A stretch of DNA of 59,173 bases. It comes from an uncultured Allomuricauda sp. (GTDB lineage Bacteria > Bacteroidota > Bacteroidia > Flavobacteriales > Flavobacteriaceae). Numbering within the stretch: the stretch's first letter is position 1; each line of letters begins with the position of its first letter. The notes below the pieces were generated by a model. That model had not been told where the DNA came from and ran no database searches. It saw only the letters and a list, made by a program, of their open reading frames with translations. The stretch is from NCBI RefSeq assembly GCF_947258355.1, contig NZ_CAMYIC010000017.1:1-59173 (forward strand). The letters are read 5' to 3'. The position numbers were made by a program, and so were the translations under genes. Shown piece after piece: positions 1 to 6,098 of this stretch.

Positions 1-423
1 ATATTTTCCTATAAATTTAGACTCATCGGTCAATTCCCAATCTTGTGAATTGATTTCAGATTTGATTATTACTTTTTCTCCATAAATATCTGTTTGTTTG
101 TAAACAACATTTTCTTTTAAATCGGTGAGATATCTGCCGGTAGCAACAACATTTTCCGCCCAAGACTTACCCAACGGTGAAACGTCATTTTCCAAAGTAG
201 AAGCTATTTCAAAAAACGATTTGTTTTTTGTAAATGATAAAATGAACGTAACATCCTCTCCTTGTTTATGAAGTTTATCAAAAATTTCATCTCTGTTTTC
301 AGTAAATTCGGATTCAATTTCGGTAAAACCGTACGTTACTCTTCCGGATTGAAATTGTGTCTGAGCATTTACAGTAAAAAAAATCGCAATAAATAAAATC
401 AAAAAAATAATATATTGTTTCAT
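1..423 (-). CDS. GLPGLI family protein, partial (C-terminus outside window)
   Basis: An open frame starts with ATG at 423 and runs off the left edge after 141 codons. It begins with a clear signal peptide (MKQYIIFLILF..., ending VNAQ) and continues with the pattern seen in the N-terminal half of the five complete GLPGLI genes of this window. That pattern includes a DWEL segment followed by FIGKY, which in the paralogues directly precedes the conserved Cys-Tyr/Ile-Lys-Ala stretch. The diagnostic LPG(L/V/I)ILE motif would lie beyond the edge, so the call rests on paralogy and position. It is the third module in which a GLPGLI gene follows a small exported peptide gene and a hairpin. The function of the family is unknown; the product is expected in the periplasm or outside the cell. 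Confidence 0.75.
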   Translation of the reverse strand, partial: MKQYIIFLILFIAIFFTVNAQTQFQSGRVTYGFTEIESEFTENRDEIFDKLHKQGEDVTFILSFTKNKSFFEIASTLENDVSPLGKSWAENVVATGRYLTDLKENVVYKQTDIYGEKVIIKSEINSQDWELTDESKFIGKY

Positions 424-439
424 AAAGTATGATACTAAA

Positions 440-478
440 ATTGGGTGAGAAAATTTAAACTGAATTACCCCACCCAAT
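440..478 (-). terminator. Hairpin between peptide C and the partial GLPGLI gene
   Basis: An 8-bp perfect stem (ATTGGGTG / CACCCAAT) encloses a 23-nt loop and is followed on the minus strand by TTTTAG. It lies 21 bp after the stop of the small peptide gene and 16 bp before the start of the GLPGLI gene. It may end most transcripts while letting some continue. Equivalent hairpins sit at the same place in the other two modules. Confidence 0.55.
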
Positions 479-499
479 CATATTTATTCGCATTCACAA

Positions 500-727
500 T
501 CACATATTGACATCCTCCATTGAGTAGCCTTCGCAGATTGCATATACCACATTCATATAATATATGGAGGCCTTATCACCTATACCTGCAGCATAAGCTT
601 GTTGACCTGCTATCAAGGCTTGATCCATACAGTCTTTGACATCAGCTTTTGAGAATCCTGCGTTTAAATTAAAGGTAAATAGCATAATTGCTATTACCAT
701 AGCAAAATTAATTTTTTTCATTTTCAA
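500..727 (-). CDS. Small exported two-cysteine peptide (module C)
   Basis: The 75-residue product starts MKMKK, has a hydrophobic signal segment (about residues 6-23) and a mature part of about 50 residues. The mature part carries two cysteines, C33 and C65, with 31 residues between them. The peptides at 1840-2046 and 5530-5805 share the same N-terminus, the cysteine spacing (33 and 31) and an alanine- and tyrosine-rich region, while the rest has diverged. A helical hairpin closed by one disulfide is a reasonable model, but this is inference. The gene follows the repeat array at 844-896 and a conserved leader, and precedes a hairpin and a GLPGLI gene. I do not recognise a named family. Possible roles are signal, toxin or structural peptide. 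Confidence 0.7.
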   Translation of the reverse strand: MKMKKINFAMVIAIMLFTFNLNAGFSKADVKDCMDQALIAGQQAYAAGIGDKASIYYMNVVYAICEGYSMEDVNM

Positions 728-768
728 AAATTTAATAGGTTAAGAAATCAGTTTTGCTTACTTCAAGA

Positions 769-812
769 TTTGCGCAAAAAAATGTAAGACTTGGTGTGAA
801 GCTATGTAAAGT
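769..812 (-). promoter_or_regulatory. Conserved leader/promoter block of peptide C
   Basis: On the minus strand this holds TTTACATAGC, then CTTACA, then the 10-bp palindrome TTTGCGCAAA (769-778), which lies 41 nt before the start codon. The same blocks stand at the same distance in modules A and B. No TAnnTTTG -7 box fits, so the core promoter may use another sigma factor or depend on an activator. The exact promoter position is not resolved. Confidence 0.5.
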
Positions 813-843
813 TTCTCTTTCAACACCTATCAAATTAAGTTGA

Positions 844-896
844 ATTGAGGGATGCCCCTTTTGTGTTGACGGATGGTGGTTTTCAATTGATGGATG
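844..896. promoter_or_regulatory. Three 11-bp direct repeats at 21-bp period (array C)
   Basis: On the plus strand the repeats are ATTGAGGGATG (844-854), GTTGACGGATG (865-875) and ATTGATGGATG (886-896). Their ends are exactly 21 bp apart, two helical turns, so all three face the same side of the DNA. The array lies 117-169 bp upstream of the peptide C start. Repeats of this spacing are typical of binding sites for regulators that stack as dimers or oligomers, for example LytTR-type proteins. The regulator itself is not identified in the window. Confidence 0.75.
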
Positions 897-930
897 ACAA
901 TCTGCATACTTAAATAAGATGCTAAAAAAA

Positions 931-955
931 GAATGCCCATTTTCAAAAGGCATTT
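931..955 (-). terminator. Terminator after the module B GLPGLI gene
   Basis: On the minus strand AATGCC pairs with GGCATT around a loop and is followed by a run of seven T. It lies 85 bp beyond the stop of the gene at 1040-1777 and upstream of array C, so it separates modules B and C. Confidence 0.7.
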
Positions 956-1039
956 CTTCACTGAAGCCGAAACTTTGATGCTATGCAATCCGTATAGTTC
1001 TAAATAATATTGATTATGGATTTTGTTTTCACAAGTTAA

Positions 1040-1777
1040 TTAATTGGTAATTGGTCTCATTCTCTGAAGGAGTTCCAGATATTTTTTTTCATTCATCTCC
1101 TCTCCATTTTCCATCTTCAATTTCTTATGATTATTGAGTTCTTTCCCCATTTCAATTGTATCGGCATAAAAGAAAAGTTTTCCATTCATAGAGCCCTCTA
1201 AAACCAAACCTGGAAGCCCGTCTATCCCTTTTGGACCAAAGGGCACGTTAATTTCAGGAGCAAACCACGCAATTGGGGAAAAAGTTAGCATCTTTTTTCT
1301 TCCTGGATCATATTGTTCTTTATAGCCAACAGCTTTGTAACACGTAAATCCCTTTATGTTCTTGGTTTCTTTGGTTATTTCCCAATTGAACTCTTTGGGG
1401 TCGTACAACACATTTATTTTTTTTCCAAGGTTTTGAATATGTTGTACTTTTTTTTCTTTGGTTCTGTAGTAAATAGAGTTTCCTCCACCGTGATTCATTG
1501 CCATCCTAAACATTACATCACTTTCCCCGACCTCAAGCTTTTTATCATATTGATAAACCCCCAATTTGCCGTCTGACACCAATTCAAATTCCAATTGCGA
1601 ATAGGCCTCGTAGAGCTTCTCAATCATAGCCTGGTGTTTGGTCGCCTTTGAATCATCATCAGACTTCACCCCAATCTTATAAACAACCTTTAGCTTTTCT
1701 TCTCCAGATTGTGCAAATGATTCGACATAATGACCAAAGACTATCAAATAAAGAATTATAAAATACTTTTTTTTCAT
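1040..1777 (-). CDS. GLPGLI family protein (module B)
   Basis: The product has 245 residues, with a signal peptide (about 1-23, ending SFAQ) and the family signature near the C-terminus: AWFAPEI at about 170-176, then FGP, then GLPGLVLE at 187-194. A conserved FTCYKA segment precedes these motifs. The family is restricted to Bacteroidota, usually occurs as tandem paralogues and has no assigned biochemical role. The product is expected to be exported. The gene is the only GLPGLI gene of module B. It follows the three-cysteine peptide gene at 1840-2046, from which it is separated by a GC-rich hairpin, and it ends before a terminator. Confidence 0.9.
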   Translation of the reverse strand: MKKKYFIILYLIVFGHYVESFAQSGEEKLKVVYKIGVKSDDDSKATKHQAMIEKLYEAYSQLEFELVSDGKLGVYQYDKKLEVGESDVMFRMAMNHGGGNSIYYRTKEKKVQHIQNLGKKINVLYDPKEFNWEITKETKNIKGFTCYKAVGYKEQYDPGRKKMLTFSPIAWFAPEINVPFGPKGIDGLPGLVLEGSMNGKLFFYADTIEMGKELNNHKKLKMENGEEMNEKKYLELLQRMRPITN

Positions 1778-1790
1778 TTCAAACTTTTAT

Positions 1791-1812
1791 AAGGGGTGGT
1801 TTCCCACCCCTT
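1791..1812. terminator. GC-rich hairpin between peptide B and its GLPGLI gene
   Basis: AAGGGGTGG and CCACCCCTT form a perfect 9-bp stem with a 4-nt TTTC loop. The T-run follows only on the plus strand. On the minus strand, the direction of transcription here, the stem is followed by ATAAAAG and 13 bp later by the GLPGLI start. It may act as a leaky terminator or as an mRNA end-protecting element for the peptide transcript. Confidence 0.5.
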
Positions 1813-1839
1813 TTTAGATATTGATTTCATGTACTATAC

Positions 1840-2046
1840 CTAGTGATTGGCACAATATTTTACCAAACTGTTGTAATCTGCATTGTAATCATCGGCAGAC
1901 ATACAGCCTATTTCGTTTTCAACTATTTCGAGTACTCCAGCAGCCCACTCACCGCAAGTTTGAAACTCTTCTTCGTAAGAATCATTCGCTGAAAGCACCA
2001 ACGAGAACATAAATAATAATCCAAAAATTGCTTTTTTCATTTTCAA
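1840..2046 (-). CDS. Small exported cysteine-containing peptide (module B)
   Basis: The product has 68 residues, starting MKMKK, with a signal segment (about 6-20) and a mature part that is acidic. Cysteines stand at 31, 48 and 65. C31 and C65 correspond to the two cysteines of the sister peptides (33 residues between them here, 31 in the others); C48 is extra. The start codon context and leader are nearly identical to those of peptide C. Array B (2164-2216) lies upstream, and the hairpin at 1791-1812 and a GLPGLI gene lie downstream. The family is not recognised; export is inferred from the signal segment. Confidence 0.7.
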   Translation of the reverse strand: MKMKKAIFGLLFMFSLVLSANDSYEEEFQTCGEWAAGVLEIVENEIGCMSADDYNADYNSLVKYCANH

Positions 2047-2088
2047 AAAATTTAATAGGTTAAGAAATCGGTTTTACCTACTTCAAGA

Positions 2089-2130
2089 TTTGCGCAAAAA
2101 ATTGTAAGACTTAGCGTGAGGCTATGTAAA
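2089..2130 (-). promoter_or_regulatory. Conserved leader/promoter block of peptide B
   Basis: It contains TTTACATAGC, CTTACA and the palindrome TTTGCGCAAA (2089-2098), 42 nt before the start codon, as in the other two modules. No standard -7 box is visible, so this is called from conservation alone. Confidence 0.5.
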
Positions 2131-2163
2131 GTTTATCTTTCAATGTCTATTAAATTGAGTTGA

Positions 2164-2216
2164 ATTGATGGATGCGCCTTTTGAGTTGATGGATGGTGGT
2201 TTTCAATTGATGGATG
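2164..2216. promoter_or_regulatory. Three 11-bp direct repeats at 21-bp period (array B)
   Basis: ATTGATGGATG (2164-2174), GTTGATGGATG (2185-2195) and ATTGATGGATG (2206-2216) are spaced exactly 21 bp apart. This is the least degenerate of the three arrays. The distance to the GCTATGTAAA block (43 bp) is the same as in array C and one helical turn longer than in array A (33 bp), which keeps the helical face. Confidence 0.78.
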
Positions 2217-2250
2217 ACAATCTGCATACTTAAACAAATTGCAAAAAAAG

Positions 2251-2272
2251 AATGCCTATTTAAAAAGGCATT
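2251..2272. terminator. Terminator after the four-gene GLPGLI cluster
   Basis: AATGCCT and AGGCATT form a perfect 7-bp stem around a 8-nt loop. On the minus strand a run of seven T follows after one C; on the plus strand a T-run also follows. It closes module A before array B begins. Confidence 0.75.
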
Positions 2273-2351
2273 TTTTCATTAAATCCGAAGCTTTGATGCT
2301 ATGCAATCCGTATAGTTCTAAATAATATTGATTAAAAATTATCTTTCTCTA

Positions 2352-3065
2352 TTACCGCTTAAATTTCTCTCTCAATTTATCAAATTCCTCTTGGGTAGTT
2401 GTAATTCCCTTTTTAGGTTTAATTATGTTATAATCGGATTGATTTAATGAAATTTCAGTTGCTCGATAGGTACGTTTATCATCTGTTAATTCCAAAATCA
2501 CCCCTGGTAAACCAAAAAAGCCTGATGGCCCATATGGATATGGGATTTCTGGGCAGTACCATGCAATCACATCCTTCTTAAAGCTACCGACATCATTTAC
2601 AACTGTATATTGCGTTGTTGCCTGATAGCATTTATATTTTCCAACTGTTTTTGAACTTTTCGAAAGCTCCCAATCAGGCTTTTTGATTGGAATAAGAAAA
2701 GTTTCTCCATAGGCTACTTCTTGTTTTAGAAACTCCTCAGTTTCTAAGTTGTAATAGAACTTTTTCATACCGCCCAACATTACTTTGGCAATCTTGGTTT
2801 GAAAATCATTGGTGCCCATCCTATCCTTTATTTCAAAAAAAGCCTCTTTCCTGTTGAAGGTCAATTCAAAATCCATTGGATTATTTTTGATGGCTTTATT
2901 CATCGCATTATACTGCTGGTTTACCGTTTCTGATTTTTCGTTTAATCTGAAGGTCGAAGAAGCTTGATATATAATCTTACCTGTTTGTGCTTTTGTAGAA
3001 AGCCCCATTGCAAAAAAGAATAATATATTTAAGTGTAGAATGACTTTCTTTTTCATAGCTTTCAC
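2352..3065 (-). CDS. GLPGLI family protein (module A, fourth gene)
   Basis: The product has 237 residues, with a signal peptide ending STKAQ (about residue 27), a KCYQA segment, AWYCPEI, YGP and GLPGVILE at 185-192. The last residues are lysine- and glutamate-rich. The start may be the fourth codon (MKKKVIL), which gives a more usual signal peptide. The gene is the last of four GLPGLI genes with gaps of a few to a few tens of bases, so they are one operon led by peptide A. Function is unknown; the product is expected to be exported. Confidence 0.88.
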   Translation of the reverse strand: MKAMKKKVILHLNILFFFAMGLSTKAQTGKIIYQASSTFRLNEKSETVNQQYNAMNKAIKNNPMDFELTFNRKEAFFEIKDRMGTNDFQTKIAKVMLGGMKKFYYNLETEEFLKQEVAYGETFLIPIKKPDWELSKSSKTVGKYKCYQATTQYTVVNDVGSFKKDVIAWYCPEIPYPYGPSGFFGLPGVILELTDDKRTYRATEISLNQSDYNIIKPKKGITTTQEEFDKLREKFKR

Positions 3066-3071
3066 AGGTTT

Positions 3072-3809
3072 TTACCATCTCTTACCTAGTTGCTCCTTTA
3101 CCTTATCCCCTTCCTTTTTGTATTCTTCCGCTGTTATGGTTTCGATATCTTGAGGCCAATCTATTTTTACCTCTTTTTTGGGGTTAAGCTCAATTTTGTC
3201 AGCGGTGTAGGTGGCTATGGGCAATTTTAATTCCAAGATTAGGCCAGGAAGGTTTCCCACATAATCCACCGGACCAAAAGAAACAGGGATTTCGGGGGTG
3301 TACCAGGCTATAGTATCTTCATTTAACCCTGTGTTGGATTTATCAAGAATTGCTTTATAGCACAAGAACTTTCCAATTTGTTTCTGCTCTTTGGTCAATG
3401 TCCAATCTTGTTTTCCTACTTCTGAACCTACATTGTATTTCCTATCTTCATAATAGGTCTGCAATATTTGTTCGCTGTTAGTTAAGTTCGTAAAATAAGT
3501 TCCCTTAGAAGTAAGATACTTAACAAACTCGTCTAGTTCTTTATAACCCGAAATACTAAGCCCTCTCTGGTGTTGAAAAACACTTTTTTCTTGGTAGAAT
3601 AATAATTCCAATTGAATATTCTTGGCAGCATCGGCAGTCATTTTATATATTCGCTCCAATTGTGGAGATACTTTTTTCCCTTTTACCCCGCCATCATAAA
3701 AATCTTGCATGCTTACATTGTAAAGGATTTTTCCACTTGTGATTTGAGCAGCTATTTGATTGATTCCAAATAGAGCAATAATTATATATGTAAGACTATA
3801 TTTTTTCAT
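3072..3809 (-). CDS. GLPGLI family protein (module A, third gene)
   Basis: From the ATG at 3809 the product has 245 residues and a good signal peptide (MKKYSLTYII..., ending IAAQ). An upstream ATG at 3836 would add nine residues in front of the signal peptide and is less likely. The signature is AWYTPEI, FGP and NLPGLILE at about 186-193, so the first glycine of GLPG is replaced by asparagine. A FLCYKA segment precedes it. It ends 6 bp before the next gene in the cluster. Role unknown. Confidence 0.88.
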   Translation of the reverse strand: MKKYSLTYIIIALFGINQIAAQITSGKILYNVSMQDFYDGGVKGKKVSPQLERIYKMTADAAKNIQLELLFYQEKSVFQHQRGLSISGYKELDEFVKYLTSKGTYFTNLTNSEQILQTYYEDRKYNVGSEVGKQDWTLTKEQKQIGKFLCYKAILDKSNTGLNEDTIAWYTPEIPVSFGPVDYVGNLPGLILELKLPIATYTADKIELNPKKEVKIDWPQDIETITAEEYKKEGDKVKEQLGKRW

Positions 3810-3839
3810 AAAGAATATTATGACAACCCCATCCACATT

Positions 3840-4595
3840 TTAATGTTTAGCCCTCTTCATCTTTTCCAACAGCATTTCCCTTGCTTTATCCTCTAGTTCA
3901 CTTTCCGTAATTTTGTGACCTCCAGTTGGTTTTTTAATTTTCATTTTTTCTCCCTGATCAAAAAGTTTCAGTTCTTTCGCAACAATTTTACTATTGCCAT
4001 CTTCCAACTCTAAAATCAAACCCGGTAATGAATTATATTTTTCCGGACCAAAAGGAATGTTGAGCTCAGGGGAGTACCAAGCTGTGATCAAACTTTCTTT
4101 AGAATTGTTGTTGATATCTTTATATTGGATTTTTAAATGTGCTTTCAGGCATTCATACCCTAAGATTTTTTTCTTCTCTTTAAGCAAGTTCCAATTTGGA
4201 TTTAAGGGTGATTCAACCAACATTGTTTCGCCCAAAAATTCTTTTTTATGGATTGCTTCTTTGGATTTCAGATTGAAGTAAAATTCTCCTTTAAAGCTTC
4301 CTAGATTTAATTTTGAGAGTGCGCTTTTATCCGAATCATTCGATAATGATTTAATTTTTGTGTAATGAGATTCATTTTTTGAAAAGGTCAAAACATACCT
4401 CGTATCCTTTAGTTCATTATTCAGTTTTTCTAAAAACGCCTTTTCTTGAGCATCCGAACCAGTTTTGTTTAACCTATTTTTTATATCCTCAAAATTTGAA
4501 TTTTTCGCATAAATGACCTCACCCGAAATGTTTTGGGAAACACCCAAAAAACATTGCACGAAAAGAAAAAAAATTAGAAAAAATGTCTTTAACAT
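3840..4595 (-). CDS. GLPGLI family protein (module A, second gene)
   Basis: From the ATG at 4595 the product has 251 residues and a signal peptide ending GVSQ. The ATG at 4646 would make the N-terminus read through the 26-bp palindrome at 4607-4632 and would bury the signal peptide, so 4595 is chosen; AAAGAAAG precedes it as a ribosome-binding region. The signature is AWYSPEL, FGP and SLPGLILE at about 199-206, preceded by YECLKA. Serine replaces the first glycine of the motif. The C-terminus is rich in lysine and glutamate. Role unknown. Confidence 0.88.
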   Translation of the reverse strand: MLKTFFLIFFLFVQCFLGVSQNISGEVIYAKNSNFEDIKNRLNKTGSDAQEKAFLEKLNNELKDTRYVLTFSKNESHYTKIKSLSNDSDKSALSKLNLGSFKGEFYFNLKSKEAIHKKEFLGETMLVESPLNPNWNLLKEKKKILGYECLKAHLKIQYKDINNNSKESLITAWYSPELNIPFGPEKYNSLPGLILELEDGNSKIVAKELKLFDQGEKMKIKKPTGGHKITESELEDKAREMLLEKMKRAKH

Positions 4596-4606
4596 AAAGC
4601 TTTCTT

Positions 4607-4632
4607 TTCGGGCCTCGAATTCGAGGCCCGAA
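4607..4632. repeat. Perfect 26-bp palindrome inside the GLPGLI operon
   Basis: The half-site TTCGGGCCTCGAA is followed directly by its exact reverse complement, centred on GAATTC. It sits between the stop of the gene at 4650-5417 and the start at 4595. The 13-bp arms would fold into a strong hairpin in the mRNA. No T-run follows on the minus strand, so it looks like an mRNA-processing or attenuating element, or an inserted palindromic repeat, rather than a simple terminator. Confidence 0.85.
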
Positions 4633-4649
4633 TTTTCAAAATTCACTTG

Positions 4650-5417
4650 TTAAAACTTCGAAATTTTGAAGAACTCTTTTGCCTTTTTCTCTACTATACT
4701 ATCATATTGTTTTTCAGTAACCAGTATTCCATTTTCTTTTTCGATATGAAAAGGAGGCTCTTTTTTTACATGAAAATCAATCTCTTTGGCCTCTAGACTG
4801 ATTTTGCCGTTGTCTAATTCCAAAATAATCCCTGGGAGGCCAAAATAACCTGCTGGACCATAAAAACCTGGCAAGTCGGGGGAAAACCAAGCAACAACAT
4901 CATATGTAAAAACACCTTTTGGATTAATTATTGTATCAACTGTAGTGGCCTTTATACATTTATATTTATATACATACTTAAAATCCTTAGGATGTATTTG
5001 CCAATTTTTGGGTTTTGTTTTAACCTTAAAATATGTTCCCGAAAACTCCCGTATGTTTATATAGGTGGAGTCTTTCTGGTTTATATAAAAAGTTCCTTTC
5101 GTTCCCCCAAATGATGAAGCAAAATTTCGTGTTGCCTTTGATCTAGAGCCCTTTTTTAATGATTTTTTTTCTTGAAAAAGAGAATAATCTTCGGATATTT
5201 TTAAAACATACATTAAGTTTTTCACATCTTCGGATATGATTTCATTAAACTTAGATATCATACTTTTAGCTTTGCTAGATTTGGTTGAATCAATCAATTT
5301 ATCCGTTTTTTTGGTATAATAAATACTTATTGGAGCTTGAGATTGTGGAAGTACTCTTTGATATATGGCAAAACTAACAATCAAAAAAAAGATATTAACT
5401 GATGGCTTTAATTTCAT
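4650..5417 (-). CDS. GLPGLI family protein (module A, first gene)
   Basis: The product has 255 residues, with a signal segment in the first 25, a YKCIKA segment, AWFSPDL, YGP and GLPGIILE at 193-200. The middle part is very basic (KKSLKKGSRSK at about 84-94). It is the first GLPGLI gene after peptide A, separated from it by a terminator-like hairpin (5468-5498). The three GLPGLI genes that follow are close paralogues in architecture but are well diverged in sequence, so this cluster is older than the B/C duplication. Role unknown. Confidence 0.88.
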   Translation of the reverse strand: MKLKPSVNIFFLIVSFAIYQRVLPQSQAPISIYYTKKTDKLIDSTKSSKAKSMISKFNEIISEDVKNLMYVLKISEDYSLFQEKKSLKKGSRSKATRNFASSFGGTKGTFYINQKDSTYINIREFSGTYFKVKTKPKNWQIHPKDFKYVYKYKCIKATTVDTIINPKGVFTYDVVAWFSPDLPGFYGPAGYFGLPGIILELDNGKISLEAKEIDFHVKKEPPFHIEKENGILVTEKQYDSIVEKKAKEFFKISKF

Positions 5418-5467
5418 TTTTAAGTGTTGGAAATCAATTTAATAGAGATGTGAGACAGTTTAGTAAA

Positions 5468-5498
5468 AATGCCTTATCAATTAAACGAATAAGGCATT
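5468..5498 (-). terminator. Hairpin between peptide A and the GLPGLI cluster
   Basis: A 10-bp perfect stem (AATGCCTTAT / ATAAGGCATT) with an 11-nt loop is followed on the minus strand by TTTAC. It is the third case of a hairpin between a peptide gene and its GLPGLI gene. This suggests that the peptide message is made in excess over the downstream genes. Confidence 0.65.
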
Positions 5499-5529
5499 CC
5501 ATATTATTATTGATTAATATTGATAACGT

Positions 5530-5805
5530 CTACATCATCTGGATGGCTTCACATGTTTCGTAAACAGCATAGGCAGCATCATATGCTTCGCCGATTAACA
5601 TATCCGATTCTAAAGCGGCTTCCAAGACCGCAGAAGCAACTTCATAACAATCAGCCGGGATATCGTATATCTTGCTAACTTCCACTTCGCTATTTTTAAC
5701 TTCCAATGTTTTAGAATCAGAGAAATATTTTTTATTTGTCTCATTGCCAAAGGACAGACTAAAAGTCAACATGGCTAATAATAACAGTGTTTTCTTCATT
5801 TTCAA
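5530..5805 (-). CDS. Small exported two-cysteine peptide (module A)
   Basis: The product has 91 residues, starting MKMKK, with a signal segment (about 6-20). A hydrophilic pro-like stretch (about 21-47) is missing from the two sister peptides. Then comes a core with C53 and C85 (31 residues between) that is rich in alanine, tyrosine and glutamate. The core aligns with peptide C around D-C ... A-Y ... V-Y-x-x-C. It is preceded by array A and the conserved leader and followed by a hairpin and four GLPGLI genes. No known family is recognised. The extra segment might be a propeptide, but that is a guess. Confidence 0.7.
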   Translation of the reverse strand: MKMKKTLLLLAMLTFSLSFGNETNKKYFSDSKTLEVKNSEVEVSKIYDIPADCYEVASAVLEAALESDMLIGEAYDAAYAVYETCEAIQMM

Positions 5806-5847
5806 AAAGTTTAATAGGTTAATAAATAAGTTTTACTTACTTCAAGA

Positions 5848-5886
5848 TTTGCGCAAAAATGTAAGATTGAGGTCAAGCTATGTAAA
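5848..5886 (-). promoter_or_regulatory. Conserved leader/promoter block of peptide A
   Basis: It contains TTTACATAGC, CTTACA and the palindrome TTTGCGCAAA (5848-5857), 42 nt before the start codon. Outside these blocks the sequence differs from modules B and C, so the blocks are probably under selection. Confidence 0.55.
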
Positions 5887-5909
5887 AATTATCTTTCAAA
5901 ATCCTCTAA

Positions 5910-5962
5910 ATCAATGGATGTCACTTTTGGGTTGATGGATGGAATTTTTGAATTGATGGATT
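5910..5962. promoter_or_regulatory. Three 11-bp direct repeats at 21-bp period (array A)
   Basis: ATCAATGGATG (5910-5920), GTTGATGGATG (5931-5941) and ATTGATGGATT (5952-5962) keep the exact 21-bp period although the sequence between them has diverged from arrays B and C. The array is 10 bp closer to the leader block than in B and C. Confidence 0.75.
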
Positions 5963-6016
5963 GATGATTTTCAGTATTCTTCGGAAGAAAAAACGTGTTG
6001 AGAACTGGAAATCGAC

Positions 6017-6071
6017 AAACCCCGTTAATTCGAGTGAAATCCGTCGGATTTTATATCGAGAATCGGGTTTT
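6017..6071. repeat. REP-like palindromic element, copy 1
   Basis: ATTCGAGTG, then a small hairpin (AAATCC-GTC-GGATTT), then ATATCGAGAA, all inside an outer stem AAACCCCG / CGGGTTT. The two copies at 18431-18547 share the layout TTCGAGTG - hairpin - TATCGAGAA. It lies 28 bp beyond the stop of glpD and may serve as its transcript end. Confidence 0.6.
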
Positions 6072-6098
6072 GGAAAAGAAAAATATAGAGCAGGTTTT

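Larger units (their letters stand above)
721..1016. repeat. About 296-bp intergenic repeat, copy C
   Basis: This stretch matches 2041-2336 almost base for base. Both contain, on the plus strand, the TTTAATAGGTTAAGAAATC leader, TTTGCGCAAA, the GCTATGTAAA block, three repeats of the GTTGATGGATG type, an AATGCC hairpin and an identical tail that includes CTATGCAATCCGTATAG. Part of it (leader and array only) recurs at 5806-5962. The duplication reaches from the end of one GLPGLI gene to the start codon of the next peptide gene, so whole modules appear to have been copied in tandem. Confidence 0.85.
2041..2336. repeat. About 296-bp intergenic repeat, copy B
   Basis: Second copy of the sequence at 721-1016, with scattered substitutions only. 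It joins the end of the four-gene GLPGLI cluster to the start of the peptide B gene. It contains a terminator (2251-2272), array B and the conserved leader. Its similarity to copy C, together with the similar gene order on both sides, indicates a fairly recent tandem duplication. Confidence 0.85.

Noticed and set aside
732..953. 73-codon frame on the minus strand with repeated HPSI/HPST residues
   Set aside because: It is only the translation of repeat array C and the leader. The equivalent region in module B does not keep it as a gene, and the repeats are explained as regulatory sites.
4596..4646. Longer N-terminus for the GLPGLI protein at 3840
   Set aside because: It would translate the 26-bp palindrome and bury the signal peptide. 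The ATG at 4595 is better.
844..5962. Short evenly spaced repeats as a CRISPR array
   Set aside because: Three 11-bp units at 21-bp period are too short and too few, and no cas gene is present.
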